A stretch of DNA of 64,000 nt from positions 8,789 through 72,788 of the forward strand of contig JBCCAA010000006.1 of NCBI GenBank assembly GCA_039815055.1, given 5' to 3'. The translations under genes were made by a program, and so were the position numbers. Numbering within the stretch: position 1 is the first letter of the stretch; each line of letters begins with the position of its first letter. Of the stretch, positions 15,303 to 23,912 are shown piece after piece. The notes under the pieces were generated by a model. That model ran no database searches. It was not told the origin of the DNA and worked only from the letters and a program-made list of their open reading frames with translations. Source of the stretch: UBA5336 sp039815055. GTDB lineage: Bacteria; Pseudomonadota; Alphaproteobacteria; Caulobacterales; Hyphomonadaceae.

Positions 15303-16733
15303 ATGAAAGACTATCTCCAATTCTACATTAACGGCGAATGGGTAGACCCCGCCGAGCCGCGCACGCTGGATATTGAAAATCCTGCGACGGAAGAAGCATT
15401 TGCGCGCATTTCCATCGGCTCTTCCACCGACGTGGATGCCGCCGTTGCAGCCGCCAAGGCCGCTTTCCCGGCTTTCGCTGCAACCAGCGTTGAATACCGC
15501 GCCGACCTGCTGGACACGATCGTGGCTGGTTACCGGGCCCGGATGGGCGAGATTGCTGAAGCCATTTCAGACGAAATGGGCGCGCCGATGTGGTTGTCAA
15601 AATCTGCGCAATCGGGCGCAGGCCTCGGCCACTTTGCCGCCACCGCTCAAATCCTGCGGCAATATCCGTTTGAAGAGCTCAGGGGCACGACCCTGTTGCG
15701 CAAAGAGCCCGTGGGCGTTTGCGGTTTCATCACGCCGTGGAACTGGCCGGCCAATCAGATCGCCTGCAAAGTGGCCCCGGCCATCGCTGCGGGTTGCACC
15801 ATGGTGCTGAAGCCGTCCGAAATTGCACCGCTCGACGCGATGATTGTCGCAGAAATAATGCACGAGGCTGGCGTGCCAGCCGGTGTGTTCAACCTGGTCA
15901 ATGGTGATGGGCCGGGCGTGGGTTCCAGCCTGTCGTCGCATCCGGATGTGGACATGGTCAGTTTCACAGGCTCGACCCGCGCGGGAGTACTGGTGGCCCA
16001 GGCCGCCGCGCCAACGGTCAAACGCGTGGCCCAGGAACTGGGCGGCAAATCGCCAAACATCGTCCTTCCGGGCGCTGACCTTCAAAAAGCCGTTGGCGGC
16101 GGTGTGAGGCACATGATGAACAATACTGGCCAGTCCTGTGACGCGCCGTCGCGCATGTTCATCCCCCGCGACCAACGCGACGAGGCGGTTGCGATCGCCA
16201 AGGCAGCCGCCGAGAATGTGAAAGTGCAGATGCCGCGCGAAGCCGACAAAGGCGCCATCGGCCCAATCTCGAACGCCAACCAGTACAAAAAAGTCCAGTA
16301 CATGATCCAGATTGGGATCGATGAAGGCGCAACGCTGGTCGCAGGCGGCACGGGTCGTCCTGAAGGTCTCAATCGCGGATACTTCGCGCGGCCAACGGTG
16401 TTTGCCGACGTGACCAATGACATGACCATCGCCCGAGAAGAAATTTTCGGTCCGGTGCTGACCATGATCAACTATGACAGCGTCGAAGAAGCCATCGAGA
16501 TGGCGAATGACACTGTCTATGGCTTGGCCGGTTATGTTCAGGGCCCCGCCGAAGATGCAGCCGAGGTGGCCACCAAGATCCGCGCTGGTCAGGTCGCGCT
16601 CAACGGCGGCGGGTTTGATATCACGGCGCCATTCGGAGGCTACAAACAGTCCGGCAATGGCCGCGAATGGGGCACGCACGGGCTTGAAGAGTTTCTCGAA
16701 GTGAAAGCGGTCTTGGGCGCGTCTGCCGCATAG
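15303..16733 (+). CDS. NAD(P)-dependent aldehyde dehydrogenase family protein
   Basis: The enzyme is predicted to oxidise an aldehyde to the acid through a thioester on cysteine. The 476-residue protein has all ALDH landmarks: Asn147 in PWNWP, Glu245 in QELGGKSP, catalytic Cys279 in TGQSCDAPSR, the FTGSTRAG coenzyme loop, and EEIFGPVL near the C-terminus. The ATG has GGGAGG eight bases upstream. Substrate is not deducible. It is monocistronic, with a palindrome in the promoter region and a strong hairpin terminator behind. Confidence 0.92.
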   Translation: MKDYLQFYINGEWVDPAEPRTLDIENPATEEAFARISIGSSTDVDAAVAAAKAAFPAFAATSVEYRADLLDTIVAGYRARMGEIAEAISDEMGAPMWLSKSAQSGAGLGHFAATAQILRQYPFEELRGTTLLRKEPVGVCGFITPWNWPANQIACKVAPAIAAGCTMVLKPSEIAPLDAMIVAEIMHEAGVPAGVFNLVNGDGPGVGSSLSSHPDVDMVSFTGSTRAGVLVAQAAAPTVKRVAQELGGKSPNIVLPGADLQKAVGGGVRHMMNNTGQSCDAPSRMFIPRDQRDEAVAIAKAAAENVKVQMPREADKGAIGPISNANQYKKVQYMIQIGIDEGATLVAGGTGRPEGLNRGYFARPTVFADVTNDMTIAREEIFGPVLTMINYDSVEEAIEMANDTVYGLAGYVQGPAEDAAEVATKIRAGQVALNGGGFDITAPFGGYKQSGNGREWGTHGLEEFLEVKAVLGASAA

Positions 16734-16767
16734 AACGCTCCAAAACGCCAAAACCAGCGCCCCGGAG

Positions 16768-16788
16768 CTCCCCGCTTCGGGGCGTTTT
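16768..16788 (+). terminator. Rho-independent terminator after the aldehyde dehydrogenase
   Basis: CCCCG (16770-16774), loop CTT, CGGGG (16778-16782) with flanking GC pairs, followed by TTTT at 16785-16788. It ends 2 bp before the stop of the convergent lipoprotein gene, so it may serve one or both directions. Confidence 0.7.
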
Positions 16789-16789
16789 A

Positions 16790-17317
16790 CTATCGGCTGA
16801 ACGCGAAGCTGTTGCGCTGAAACGGCCGCTCGGCACTTTGAGTCTTCACCTGTTTGGTCATCACGATGCCATTGGCCGACAGGATCAATGATTCTGTGAT
16901 GTCGGCTGGCTCATCATTGTCTTCGCCGGTGTATTCCATGATCAGGATGACCTCGCCCTCATCACCATTGATGCGTGAGGTGACCGGCTTGTCGTCAATC
17001 ATCTGGCCGTCGCCAGAAATCGTCCAGGTCCCGGAATTGTTAGCCTGGGGCTCTCCCGGATAGCCGAAGGCATAATTGACTGTTCGTCCATCGACTGGAC
17101 CAACTGACAGCGTTGCGGGAATTGCGACGGTCTCTCCGGATGAATAGTCGAGATAGGTGAGTTCACCCGTCCATTCATCGCCGAGAACGAGGTCGAAATC
17201 AGACGGTGACACCATCGGCGCCGGCATCGACAGGCCCTGCGGCACGGGCGGGATCGGCTCTGCTATCTGGCATGCCGCAAGAGCCGCTGCCGCGATCATG
17301 AAAAACGAGTTGCGCAT
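16790..17317 (-). CDS. Predicted lipoprotein, unknown function
   Basis: The chosen ATG at 17317 has GGAG eight bases upstream and gives a lipoprotein signal (MRNSFFMIAAAALAACQ) with lipobox LAAC. A longer reading frame would bury this signal. The mature part, about 155 residues, is Pro-rich at first and then beta-rich, with YLDYSSGETV and NNSGTWTISGDG. This resembles small calycin-like or META-like secreted domains, but I cannot name a family. It is convergent with the aldehyde dehydrogenase gene. Confidence 0.7.
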   Translation of the reverse strand: MRNSFFMIAAAALAACQIAEPIPPVPQGLSMPAPMVSPSDFDLVLGDEWTGELTYLDYSSGETVAIPATLSVGPVDGRTVNYAFGYPGEPQANNSGTWTISGDGQMIDDKPVTSRINGDEGEVILIMEYTGEDNDEPADITESLILSANGIVMTKQVKTQSAERPFQRNSFAFSR

Positions 17318-17367
17318 AGTGATCTCCGAGGTTGAGTGACCATACGTCAGAGTCGCCCCAAGTCCAT

Positions 17368-17724
17368 TCACTTGCGCGCTGCTTTTTCCTCAATCCCGCT
17401 GATACCCTGCCGCGCGACAAGGGCCGCCCCCACATCGTCCAGGGCTATGCCGCGTGCGCGAAGCGCCACGACCAGGTGATACAATACGTCCGCAGCCTCG
17501 CTCGCGACCGCGTCATCGCCCTCACTGACCAACGCCAAAGCCAGTTCAACCGCCTCTTCACCAAGCTTTTTCGCGCACTTTGCCGAGCCTTTCGCCAACA
17601 GTTTGGCGGTGTAGGAGCTTTCAGTATCGCCGTCTGCCCGCGCATCCACGGTCTGCGCCAGGTGATCCAGGGCCTGAAACAGGTCTGCGGGTGACCCCAG
17701 CGGTGTTCCGTTCGCATCAGACAT
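17368..17724 (-). CDS. hisE: Phosphoribosyl-ATP pyrophosphatase
   Basis: HisE hydrolyses phosphoribosyl-ATP to phosphoribosyl-AMP in histidine synthesis. The 118-residue protein has the all-alpha MazG-type motif GEEAVELALAL followed by SEAADVLYHLVVAL, which contains the metal-binding acids. The ATG at 17724 (MSDANG) overlaps the hisF stop by 8 bp and has GAGGAG upstream; a longer frame to 17850 would run into hisF. It directly follows hisF, as in many proteobacteria; the other his genes are not in the window. Confidence 0.94.
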   Translation of the reverse strand: MSDANGTPLGSPADLFQALDHLAQTVDARADGDTESSYTAKLLAKGSAKCAKKLGEEAVELALALVSEGDDAVASEAADVLYHLVVALRARGIALDDVGAALVARQGISGIEEKAARK

Positions 17725-18493
17725 CTTGCATCTCCTCAAAAGGCCGCACAGGCGCGCCAGCCGCAGCCAGCGCAGCGCGCGATTGCGCGATCGACACCTC
17801 CCCGAAATGAAAGATCGACGCCGCGAGCACGGCATTCGCGGCGCCCTCAATCACCGCGGGGGCAAAATCTTCTGCAGACCCGGCCCCACCAGACGCAATC
17901 ACCGGAATATTGACCACAGATGTGATGGCCTTCAACATTTCGATATCGAACCCGGACTTGGTGCCATCCTTGTCCATGCTTGTGAGCAGGATCTCGCCCG
18001 CGCCCCGCGATTCGGCCTCTTTGGCATAGGCCACCGCATCAACATCAGCTGCTTTACGGCCACCGTGGGTATAGACGCCATATCCGCCATGCTCAGCGCG
18101 GGCGTCGATTGCAACAACCACACATTGGCGACCCACTTGGGCCGCGCAGCGAGAAATCACCTCTGGATCGGCCACAGCAGCAGAATTGATCGCGACCTTG
18201 TCGGCGCCCGCGCGTAACAGGGTCACCATGTCATTTGGGTTTCGCACGCCGCCGCCCACGGTCAGCGGCATGAAACACTGCTCAGCCGTGGCGGTTACGA
18301 TATCCAGGATTGTGCCCCGGTCTTCATGGCTCGCAGTGATATCAAGAAAGCACAGCTCATCTGCGCCAGCCGCGTCATAGGCCTTAGCCAACGCCACGGG
18401 ATCGCCAGCATCGCGCAGATCGACAAAATTGACGCCCTTCACGGTGCGTCCGTCTTTCACATCGAGACACGGAATGATGCGGGTCTTCAGCAT
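17717..18493 (-). CDS. hisF: Imidazole glycerol phosphate synthase, cyclase subunit
   Basis: HisF, with HisH, makes imidazole glycerol phosphate and AICAR. The 258-residue half-barrel repeat protein starts MLKTRIIPCLDVKDGRTVKG, with catalytic Asp11. It carries LFLDITAS-like, GGGVRN, VVAIDAR, TSMDKDGTKSG (second catalytic Asp region) and IASGGAGS. The 8-bp overlap with hisE suggests coupling. Confidence 0.96.
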   Translation of the reverse strand: MLKTRIIPCLDVKDGRTVKGVNFVDLRDAGDPVALAKAYDAAGADELCFLDITASHEDRGTILDIVTATAEQCFMPLTVGGGVRNPNDMVTLLRAGADKVAINSAAVADPEVISRCAAQVGRQCVVVAIDARAEHGGYGVYTHGGRKAADVDAVAYAKEAESRGAGEILLTSMDKDGTKSGFDIEMLKAITSVVNIPVIASGGAGSAEDFAPAVIEGAANAVLAASIFHFGEVSIAQSRAALAAAGAPVRPFEEMQDV

Positions 18494-18523
18494 GGGGCGA
18501 GAAAGTCTGGCGAGGCGGTCAAG

Positions 18524-18988
18524 TCAAGCCTTGTGATAGGGCGTGCCTGCCAGAAGCGTCGCTGAGCGATAGATCTGTTCGGTCAGCATCACCCGCACCA
18601 GCTTGTGTGGCCAGGTTTGCGGGCCGAATGCGATCAAGCGGTCTGCGGCGCTTCGCACAGCTGCGCCATGGCCTTCGGCCCCGCCAATGAGAAAGGCAAG
18701 ATCGGCTGTGCCGCGATCGCGCAAATCTCCAACCCAGTCACCCCAGTCCTGCGAGGATTGAGCCTTGCCGCGTTCATCCAGCGCCGCAATCACTGCGCCA
18801 TGGGGCACGCGCGCAAGAATCCGCAGGGCTTCATCGTCCCGGCTGTTAGCGGATGGCAGTTCGTGCTCGGTCAGGCTTCGCAGGCCAATCTGCCGGCCCG
18901 TTTTCTGGAAACGATCCATGTAATCATCCACAAGCTCACGCTCTGGCCCGCGCTTAAGCGCGCCAATGGCAATGATATGGATGTGCAT
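18524..18988 (-). CDS. rlmH: 23S rRNA (pseudouridine1915-N3)-methyltransferase
   Basis: RlmH methylates pseudouridine 1915 in helix 69 of 23S rRNA on the assembled 70S ribosome. The 154-residue SPOUT protein begins MHIHIIAIGALKRGPE, has LDERGKAQSS, the SAM-binding knot segment FLIGGAEGHG, and the C-terminal HKLVRVMLTEQIYRS and GTPYHKA. rsfS lies 8 bp upstream, the conserved rsfS-rlmH pair. Confidence 0.95.
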   Translation of the reverse strand: MHIHIIAIGALKRGPERELVDDYMDRFQKTGRQIGLRSLTEHELPSANSRDDEALRILARVPHGAVIAALDERGKAQSSQDWGDWVGDLRDRGTADLAFLIGGAEGHGAAVRSAADRLIAFGPQTWPHKLVRVMLTEQIYRSATLLAGTPYHKA

Positions 18989-18996
18989 TCAGGTCG

Positions 18997-19335
18997 CTAT
19001 TGGACGCGCGACGGGCCGCCACCCGACATCCAGATGCGCTCAAGATCATAGAACTCGCGCACTTCCGGGCGGAACAGGTGAACAATCAGGTCACCAGTAT
19101 CGATCAACACCCAATCGGCGTTCGGCAGGCCTTCGATGCGGGCGCGCTTGCCGCCGCGATCCTTGAGCGTGCGCTGGATATGGTCCGCCAGCGCCGCCAC
19201 GTGACGACCTGATCGGCCGGAGGCGATGATCATTTGATCGGCGAGTGTGGATTTCCCTTCAAGGTCGAGCACCAGAATGTCTTCGGCCTTGTCGTCTTCA
19301 AGGCTGGCAATCACCGACTCGGTCAGGGACTTCAC
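18997..19335 (-). CDS. rsfS: Ribosome silencing factor
   Basis: RsfS binds ribosomal protein L14 and blocks subunit joining during starvation. The protein carries ASLEDDKAEDILVLDL, the SGRSGRHVAALADHI core, WVLIDTGDLIVHLFRPEVREFYDLERIW. The listed start is a GTG with no ribosome binding site. The open frame continues upstream to a TGA, and a GGAAAGG is spaced eight bases from an in-frame CTG at 19386, which would add 17 residues. The true start is therefore unsettled. It lies in the nadD-rsfS-rlmH cluster. Confidence 0.92.
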   Translation of the reverse strand: MKSLTESVIASLEDDKAEDILVLDLEGKSTLADQMIIASGRSGRHVAALADHIQRTLKDRGGKRARIEGLPNADWVLIDTGDLIVHLFRPEVREFYDLERIWMSGGGPSRVQ

Positions 19336-19451
19336 ATTGAGTTCGGCAGGCGTTGAGCCAGCGTCGGTCGTAGAGATGGCAGACAGGGATCAATCCTTTC
19401 CTGTGATTCCATAACCGGTGCATATCATGCGTCGCACCTTGGCTCCACCCG

Positions 19452-20111
19452 TTAACCCGGATTTAAGCTGCGGGGGCGGCGAAACGGATTTCTCGCCCGC
19501 GCCGCCGCACGCAGCGCCGTAGAAGAAGCGGTGTTTAATGGAGCGGTCAAAACGGTCCAGGCGGGCGCACCACGGCCTGGTAAACTGGCCGCCGACGGCT
19601 CGTCGACCCGATAGCGCGCAAACCGGCGTGCAAATTTCGACAGGCCGGCCTTCGGGTTTGCGCCAGGCCTTGCCACCGCGGCGACCGGAAGCGATGCGGC
19701 AATGCCTTCCCAGTCGCCCCAGCGATGAAAGCCCGCAAGATTATCAGCGCCCATGATCCACACGAATCGAGCTTGCGCCAGGACGGGCGCAAGCCCTTCC
19801 AACAGATCACTGGTGTACGAAATGCCCAATTGGGCCTCCAGATCGCTGACCCTCATCCGCGGATGATCAGCGAGTCGCGCAGCGGACGCATAGCGCGCCG
19901 CATAGACACCATGAGTCTCTTTGAGCGGATTTCCCCGCGCCACCATCCACCAGATATAGTCGAGCTGCAGCCGTTTCAGAGCTGTTTCCGCAACGTGTCG
20001 ATGTCCGGCATGGGCCGGATTGAACGATCCGCCGAACAAGCCAACGCGTAGGCCGCGATAAGGGCCGGGAAGGTGTAGCCGGCCGCCACGGGCCGCTGCC
20101 GATCTGCTCAA
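19452..20111 (-). CDS. nadD: Nicotinate-nucleotide adenylyltransferase
   Basis: NadD adenylates nicotinate mononucleotide in NAD synthesis. The 219-residue protein has the nucleotidyltransferase motif GLFGGSFNPAHAGHRH near residue 24, WWMVARGNPLK, FVWIMGADNL, and a C-terminal SSTALRAAAR matching the ISSTxxR motif. The start is a TTG overlapping the proA stop by 4 bp. The N-terminal extension of about 20 residues before the first strand is longer than usual, so a later start is possible. Confidence 0.93.
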   Translation of the reverse strand: MSRSAAARGGRLHLPGPYRGLRVGLFGGSFNPAHAGHRHVAETALKRLQLDYIWWMVARGNPLKETHGVYAARYASAARLADHPRMRVSDLEAQLGISYTSDLLEGLAPVLAQARFVWIMGADNLAGFHRWGDWEGIAASLPVAAVARPGANPKAGLSKFARRFARYRVDEPSAASLPGRGAPAWTVLTAPLNTASSTALRAAARARNPFRRPRSLNPG

Positions 20112-21394
20112 GGCCGGGTCTGCCCCGTGCCGCGCACCACGTACTTGAAGATTGTCAACTGGTCCGCGCCAACAGGTCCGCGCGCATGGATACGCCCGGT
20201 CGCGATTCCAATCTCTCCACCCATGCCGAACTCGCCGCCATCGGCAAACTGGGTGGAAGCGTTATGCATCACGATGGAGGCATCAACCTCGCGAAGGAAC
20301 CGCTCGGCAGTCGCGTTATCTTCTGTGACAATCATTTCTGTATGACCGGAACTGTAGTCACCAATGTGCGCAATCGCTCCGTCTACCCCATCGACCACGC
20401 GCACACTGAGGATCGGTTCGAGATATTCGGTTAGCCAATCGGCGTCCGTCGCCTCCTTCATTTCTGAAACCAGCTCTCGGGCCGCTTCATCTCCGCGCAG
20501 CTCACAGCCCACGGCCAGCAAAGGTTCCGCGATCTTGGGCAGCAGGTCGGCGGCCACAGTGCGGTCCACCAGCAGCGTTTCCAGTGCTCCGCAAATACCC
20601 GTTCGGCGCATCTTGGCATTTAGAACCAGGTCAACCGCTTTCTCCGGGTCAGCTGCCTTGTCGATATAACCATGGCAAAGGCCTTCCAGATGACCAATCA
20701 CCGGCACCCGGGCCTCATCCTGGACCCGGGCAACCAAACCCTTGCCTCCGCGCGGCACAACCACGTCCACGCAGCCGCCAAGACCGGTCAGGATATGACC
20801 AACAGCGGCCCGGTTTCGAGTCGATACCAATTGAACGGCGTCTTCAGGCAATCCGGCCTTGGACAAACCCCGGCGCATGGCGTTCGCCAACTCGGTCGAC
20901 GCATTCAGGCTTTCTGAGCCGCAGCGCAGGATTGCCGAGTTTCCCGAACGTACGCACAGCGCGCCCGCATCCGCAGTCACATTAGGGCGGCTCTCATAGA
21001 TAATCCCGATGACACCCAGCGGACAAGCGACCCTGGCGATGTCGAGCCCATTGGGCCGCGTCCACCGCGCCAGCTCCCGGCCGACCGGGTCAGGCAAGTC
21101 AGCCACGTCGCGAACGCCATCTGCAATGCTCGCAATCCGGGCGTCATCCAGCGCAAGTCGATCCATCAGGGCCGCGCTGAGTTGTTTTTGACGTCCGAAG
21201 TCGAGATCCTCAGCATTGGCCTCGAGAATGGACGAGGTGGTCGCTTCGATCTCATCGGCGATGGCCTTTAGCGCGGCTGTACGCTGGCCTGGCGAAAGAC
21301 GCGCCATCGCAGCAGACGCAGCGCGCGCGCGCTGGCCCATATCGAGCATGGATTCGGCGAGAGCGCCGTCGGCAATCGGAGCTTGAATGTTCAT
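20108..21394 (-). CDS. proA: Gamma-glutamyl phosphate reductase
   Basis: ProA reduces gamma-glutamyl phosphate to glutamate semialdehyde in proline synthesis. The protein is about 428 residues from the ATG at 21394, which has GAGGGGC just upstream; an upstream frame start at 21412 lacks this. It shows the ALDH-superfamily fold with IYESRPNVTADA, LRCGSES, the RRTGICGALETLL segment holding the catalytic Cys, and GHTEMIVTED. proB and obgE, often upstream, are absent; instead xerC diverges. Confidence 0.95.
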   Translation of the reverse strand: MNIQAPIADGALAESMLDMGQRARAASAAMARLSPGQRTAALKAIADEIEATTSSILEANAEDLDFGRQKQLSAALMDRLALDDARIASIADGVRDVADLPDPVGRELARWTRPNGLDIARVACPLGVIGIIYESRPNVTADAGALCVRSGNSAILRCGSESLNASTELANAMRRGLSKAGLPEDAVQLVSTRNRAAVGHILTGLGGCVDVVVPRGGKGLVARVQDEARVPVIGHLEGLCHGYIDKAADPEKAVDLVLNAKMRRTGICGALETLLVDRTVAADLLPKIAEPLLAVGCELRGDEAARELVSEMKEATDADWLTEYLEPILSVRVVDGVDGAIAHIGDYSSGHTEMIVTEDNATAERFLREVDASIVMHNASTQFADGGEFGMGGEIGIATGRIHARGPVGADQLTIFKYVVRGTGQTRP

Positions 21395-21479
21395 GCCCCT
21401 CTGGTGCCGCAAATGCGCGCCACTCGCAAGATTTACCCCTGAAAGGCATGGTTAAGATGCAAGCGTTAGCTTCAAGCTC

Positions 21480-22376
21480 ATGCCCATTCTCGCTGCCTTT
21501 CTGGACCATGCCCGCCACCAGCGTCGGCTCGCCGACAATACGATTGAAGCCTACCAGTCGGATTTAGCGGGCTTTCTGGGGTTCCTCACCCACCATCTTG
21601 GAGAAGACCCCGGTCCCCAGGCGCTTTCGAACCTGTCTGCACGAGATGTGCGCGCCTTTCTGGCCCGCCGGAGACGCGACGGCGCAAGCGATGCGACAAT
21701 TGCCAGGGCGCTGTCGGCGATCAAGGCGTTGTATCGTTGGCTGGAGCGCGAACATGGCCTGAAGACTGCGGAAATCGCCTATCTTGAAGGCCCCAAACGG
21801 CCGAGACGCTTGCCGCGGCCGGTCTCTGCCCCTGCAGCCATGGATATGATTGCCGAGGCCGAAGCCCTCGGAAGCGAGCCCTGGGTCGGCGCCCGCGATG
21901 CAGCGGTTCTGACACTGCTTTACGGCGCAGGCCTGCGCATTTCAGAGGCACTCTCGCTGACGGGCGCGGATTTGCCAGCGCCGGAAACCCTGCGCATCAC
22001 GGGCAAGGGCGGCAAGGTTCGGTTGGTGCCAATGCTGCCCGTCGTGCGCAAAGCCGTGGACGATTACGCAGCGATGGCGCCGTTCATCCTGGGCAAAGCA
22101 GACCCGCTGTTTCGGGGCGTGCGCGGGGGGCCCCTGAATCCACGACTCGTTCAAGGACTCGTCCAACATCTTCGCAGCGCCCTCGGCTTGCCGGACTCGG
22201 CCACACCCCATGCCCTTCGACATGCCTTTGCGACACATCTTCTTGCGGGCGGTGCAGACCTTCGCTCCATCCAGACCCTACTTGGCCACGCCAGCCTTTC
22301 CACGACCCAGGTCTACACGGGCGTTGATGCCGCACGGCTGGAACACGTGCTCCGCGAAGCGCATCCGCGCGCCTAG
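21480..22376 (+). CDS. xerC: Tyrosine recombinase XerC
   Basis: XerC with XerD resolves chromosome dimers at dif. The 298-residue protein has the N-terminal SAM-like core-binding domain (about 1-95) and a catalytic domain with Arg153 (GLRISE), Lys177 (TGKGGK), His244 and Arg247 (HALRHAF), His270 (LLGHASLS) and Tyr279 (TQVYTGVD). I prefer XerC over XerD from the RGGPL and YGAGLRISEALSL context typical of alphaproteobacterial XerC. It is divergent from proA, and no dif site was seen. Confidence 0.9.
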   Translation: MPILAAFLDHARHQRRLADNTIEAYQSDLAGFLGFLTHHLGEDPGPQALSNLSARDVRAFLARRRRDGASDATIARALSAIKALYRWLEREHGLKTAEIAYLEGPKRPRRLPRPVSAPAAMDMIAEAEALGSEPWVGARDAAVLTLLYGAGLRISEALSLTGADLPAPETLRITGKGGKVRLVPMLPVVRKAVDDYAAMAPFILGKADPLFRGVRGGPLNPRLVQGLVQHLRSALGLPDSATPHALRHAFATHLLAGGADLRSIQTLLGHASLSTTQVYTGVDAARLEHVLREAHPRA

Positions 22377-22408
22377 CCAAATCAGCCTGCCTGTGCCAGT
22401 TCCTCGCG

Positions 22409-23221
22409 ATGACCGCTCTCAAGATCGTTTCGTGGAACATCAATTCGGTGCGGTTGCGCGCCCCGAACATTGCAGCTTTTGTTGAGGAACAGGCTCCAGA
22501 CGTTGTGTGCCTGCAGGAAACAAAGTGCCGCGATGGCGAGTTTCCCGAGAAGGCCTTTTCAGACATGGGCCTGCCCCATCTCGCTCTGCTGGGTCAGGGC
22601 GGCGGCCATCACGGCGTCGCCATTGCATCGAAACATCCCATAGACGCAATTCAGTCGCCTGACCTATGCCGCGAGGGCCATGCCCGGGTAAATGGTGCTC
22701 GGGTGAAAGGCGTGGATATTCACAACATCTACCTGCCGGCCGGCGGAGACGTGCCCAACCGTGAAACCAATGACAAGTTCGATCATAAGCTCGATTTTCT
22801 GGCGCGCATGAAGGTTGACTACGCCAGGCCTGAGTTTGCGAAACGCCCACTGATCGTCGTCGGCGACCTGAATGTCGCGCCTCACGAACACGATGTCTGG
22901 TCACACAAACAGCTTTTGAAGATCGTTTCCCATACGCCTGTCGAAACCGACGCCCTGGAAGCTGTTCGTGTTTCAGGGGGCTTCACTGACATCGCCCGTG
23001 AAGCCGTGGAAGACTCGCAAAAGCTCTACACCTGGTGGAGTTACCGCGCGAAAAGCTGGGCGGCGTCCAATCGCGGGCGGCGGCTTGATCACATCTGGGC
23101 AAACGCCAAGGCTCGCCCGCTGACGGACCCGGCAGACTACAAGATCCATCTGGCGTGGCGCGGCGGATGGAAGCCGTCAGACCACGCACCGATCAGCACG
23201 ATCGTGAACGCAAGCGGTTAA
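22409..23221 (+). CDS. xth: Exodeoxyribonuclease III (AP endonuclease)
   Basis: This cleaves DNA at abasic sites and degrades 3' ends in base excision repair. The 270-residue exonuclease-endonuclease-phosphatase fold begins MTALKIVSWNINSVRLRAPN. It has the catalytic Glu37 in CLQETKC, GVAIASK, GDLNVAPHEHDVW, RLDHIWA and the terminal SDHAPIS histidine. It ends in a 4-bp convergent overlap (TTAA) with pth. Confidence 0.96.
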   Translation: MTALKIVSWNINSVRLRAPNIAAFVEEQAPDVVCLQETKCRDGEFPEKAFSDMGLPHLALLGQGGGHHGVAIASKHPIDAIQSPDLCREGHARVNGARVKGVDIHNIYLPAGGDVPNRETNDKFDHKLDFLARMKVDYARPEFAKRPLIVVGDLNVAPHEHDVWSHKQLLKIVSHTPVETDALEAVRVSGGFTDIAREAVEDSQKLYTWWSYRAKSWAASNRGRRLDHIWANAKARPLTDPADYKIHLAWRGGWKPSDHAPISTIVNASG

Positions 23222-23823
23222 CCCTCCGGCCCGGACTTTCGCGGATCGGACTTAGGCGCGGGCGCCAGTCTCAACACATCGGTCTGGAAACGCTCATCGT
23301 CACCGTCCACCAGATAGCTCACCGATCGTGAGATCGCGTCTAAAAGCGCGTCGCGCCATGTGGTTTCGCTACTCGGAAAGTCAGACAGCACATAGGGCAT
23401 GACCCGCGACCTGTCCCCCGGATGGCCAATACCCATCCGCACCCGGCGAACATCTGCGCCAACATGGGCAATAATCGAGCGCATGCCATTATTGCCTGAA
23501 TGCCCGCCGCCCTGCTTTGTGCGGATACGCCCGGGCGCGAGGTCTATCTCATCGTGGAAAACCGTGACGTCTTCGGCGGATAGCTTGAAGAACCGAAGTG
23601 CTTCCGAAAGAGACCTGCCGGTCTCGTTATAGAAAGTCTGTGGTTTTAACAGCAGCACTTTCACGTCGCTGATGCGGCCTTCGCTCACCTCGCCCTGAAA
23701 CTTGGATCGCCACGGCCCAAATCCGTGGGTGTCGGCAATCCTATCCAGCGCCATGAAGCCCAGATTGTGCCGATTGTCGGCATATTTCGCACCAGGATTA
23801 CCCTGGCCGATAAAAATCTGCAC
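23218..23823 (-). CDS. pth: Peptidyl-tRNA hydrolase
   Basis: Pth recycles tRNA by hydrolysing peptidyl-tRNA dropped from ribosomes. I choose the GTG at 23823, preceded by GGAGG with a five-base spacer. It begins VQIFIGQGNPG, as is typical of the family, and gives about 201 residues. An ATG at 23901 would add 26 residues without a binding site. Motifs: catalytic His19 (RHNLGF), KPQTFYNETG, FHDEIDLAPG, KQGGGHSGNNGMRSI and RMGIGHP. It is downstream of rplY, the usual pair. Confidence 0.93.
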   Translation of the reverse strand: MQIFIGQGNPGAKYADNRHNLGFMALDRIADTHGFGPWRSKFQGEVSEGRISDVKVLLLKPQTFYNETGRSLSEALRFFKLSAEDVTVFHDEIDLAPGRIRTKQGGGHSGNNGMRSIIAHVGADVRRVRMGIGHPGDRSRVMPYVLSDFPSSETTWRDALLDAISRSVSYLVDGDDERFQTDVLRLAPAPKSDPRKSGPEG

Positions 23824-23912
23824 GGGTGCCTCCGCGGAAAGCGAACTGCCCTGCCCACCAAATACGGCAGACAGGGCAGCAATCAATCGGTCAAGGACCA
23901 TTGGTCTGCGGC

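Noticed and set aside
15597..16751. 384-codon minus-strand open frame
   Set aside because: Fully antisense to the aldehyde dehydrogenase, which has all catalytic residues; no binding site or domain supports the antisense frame.
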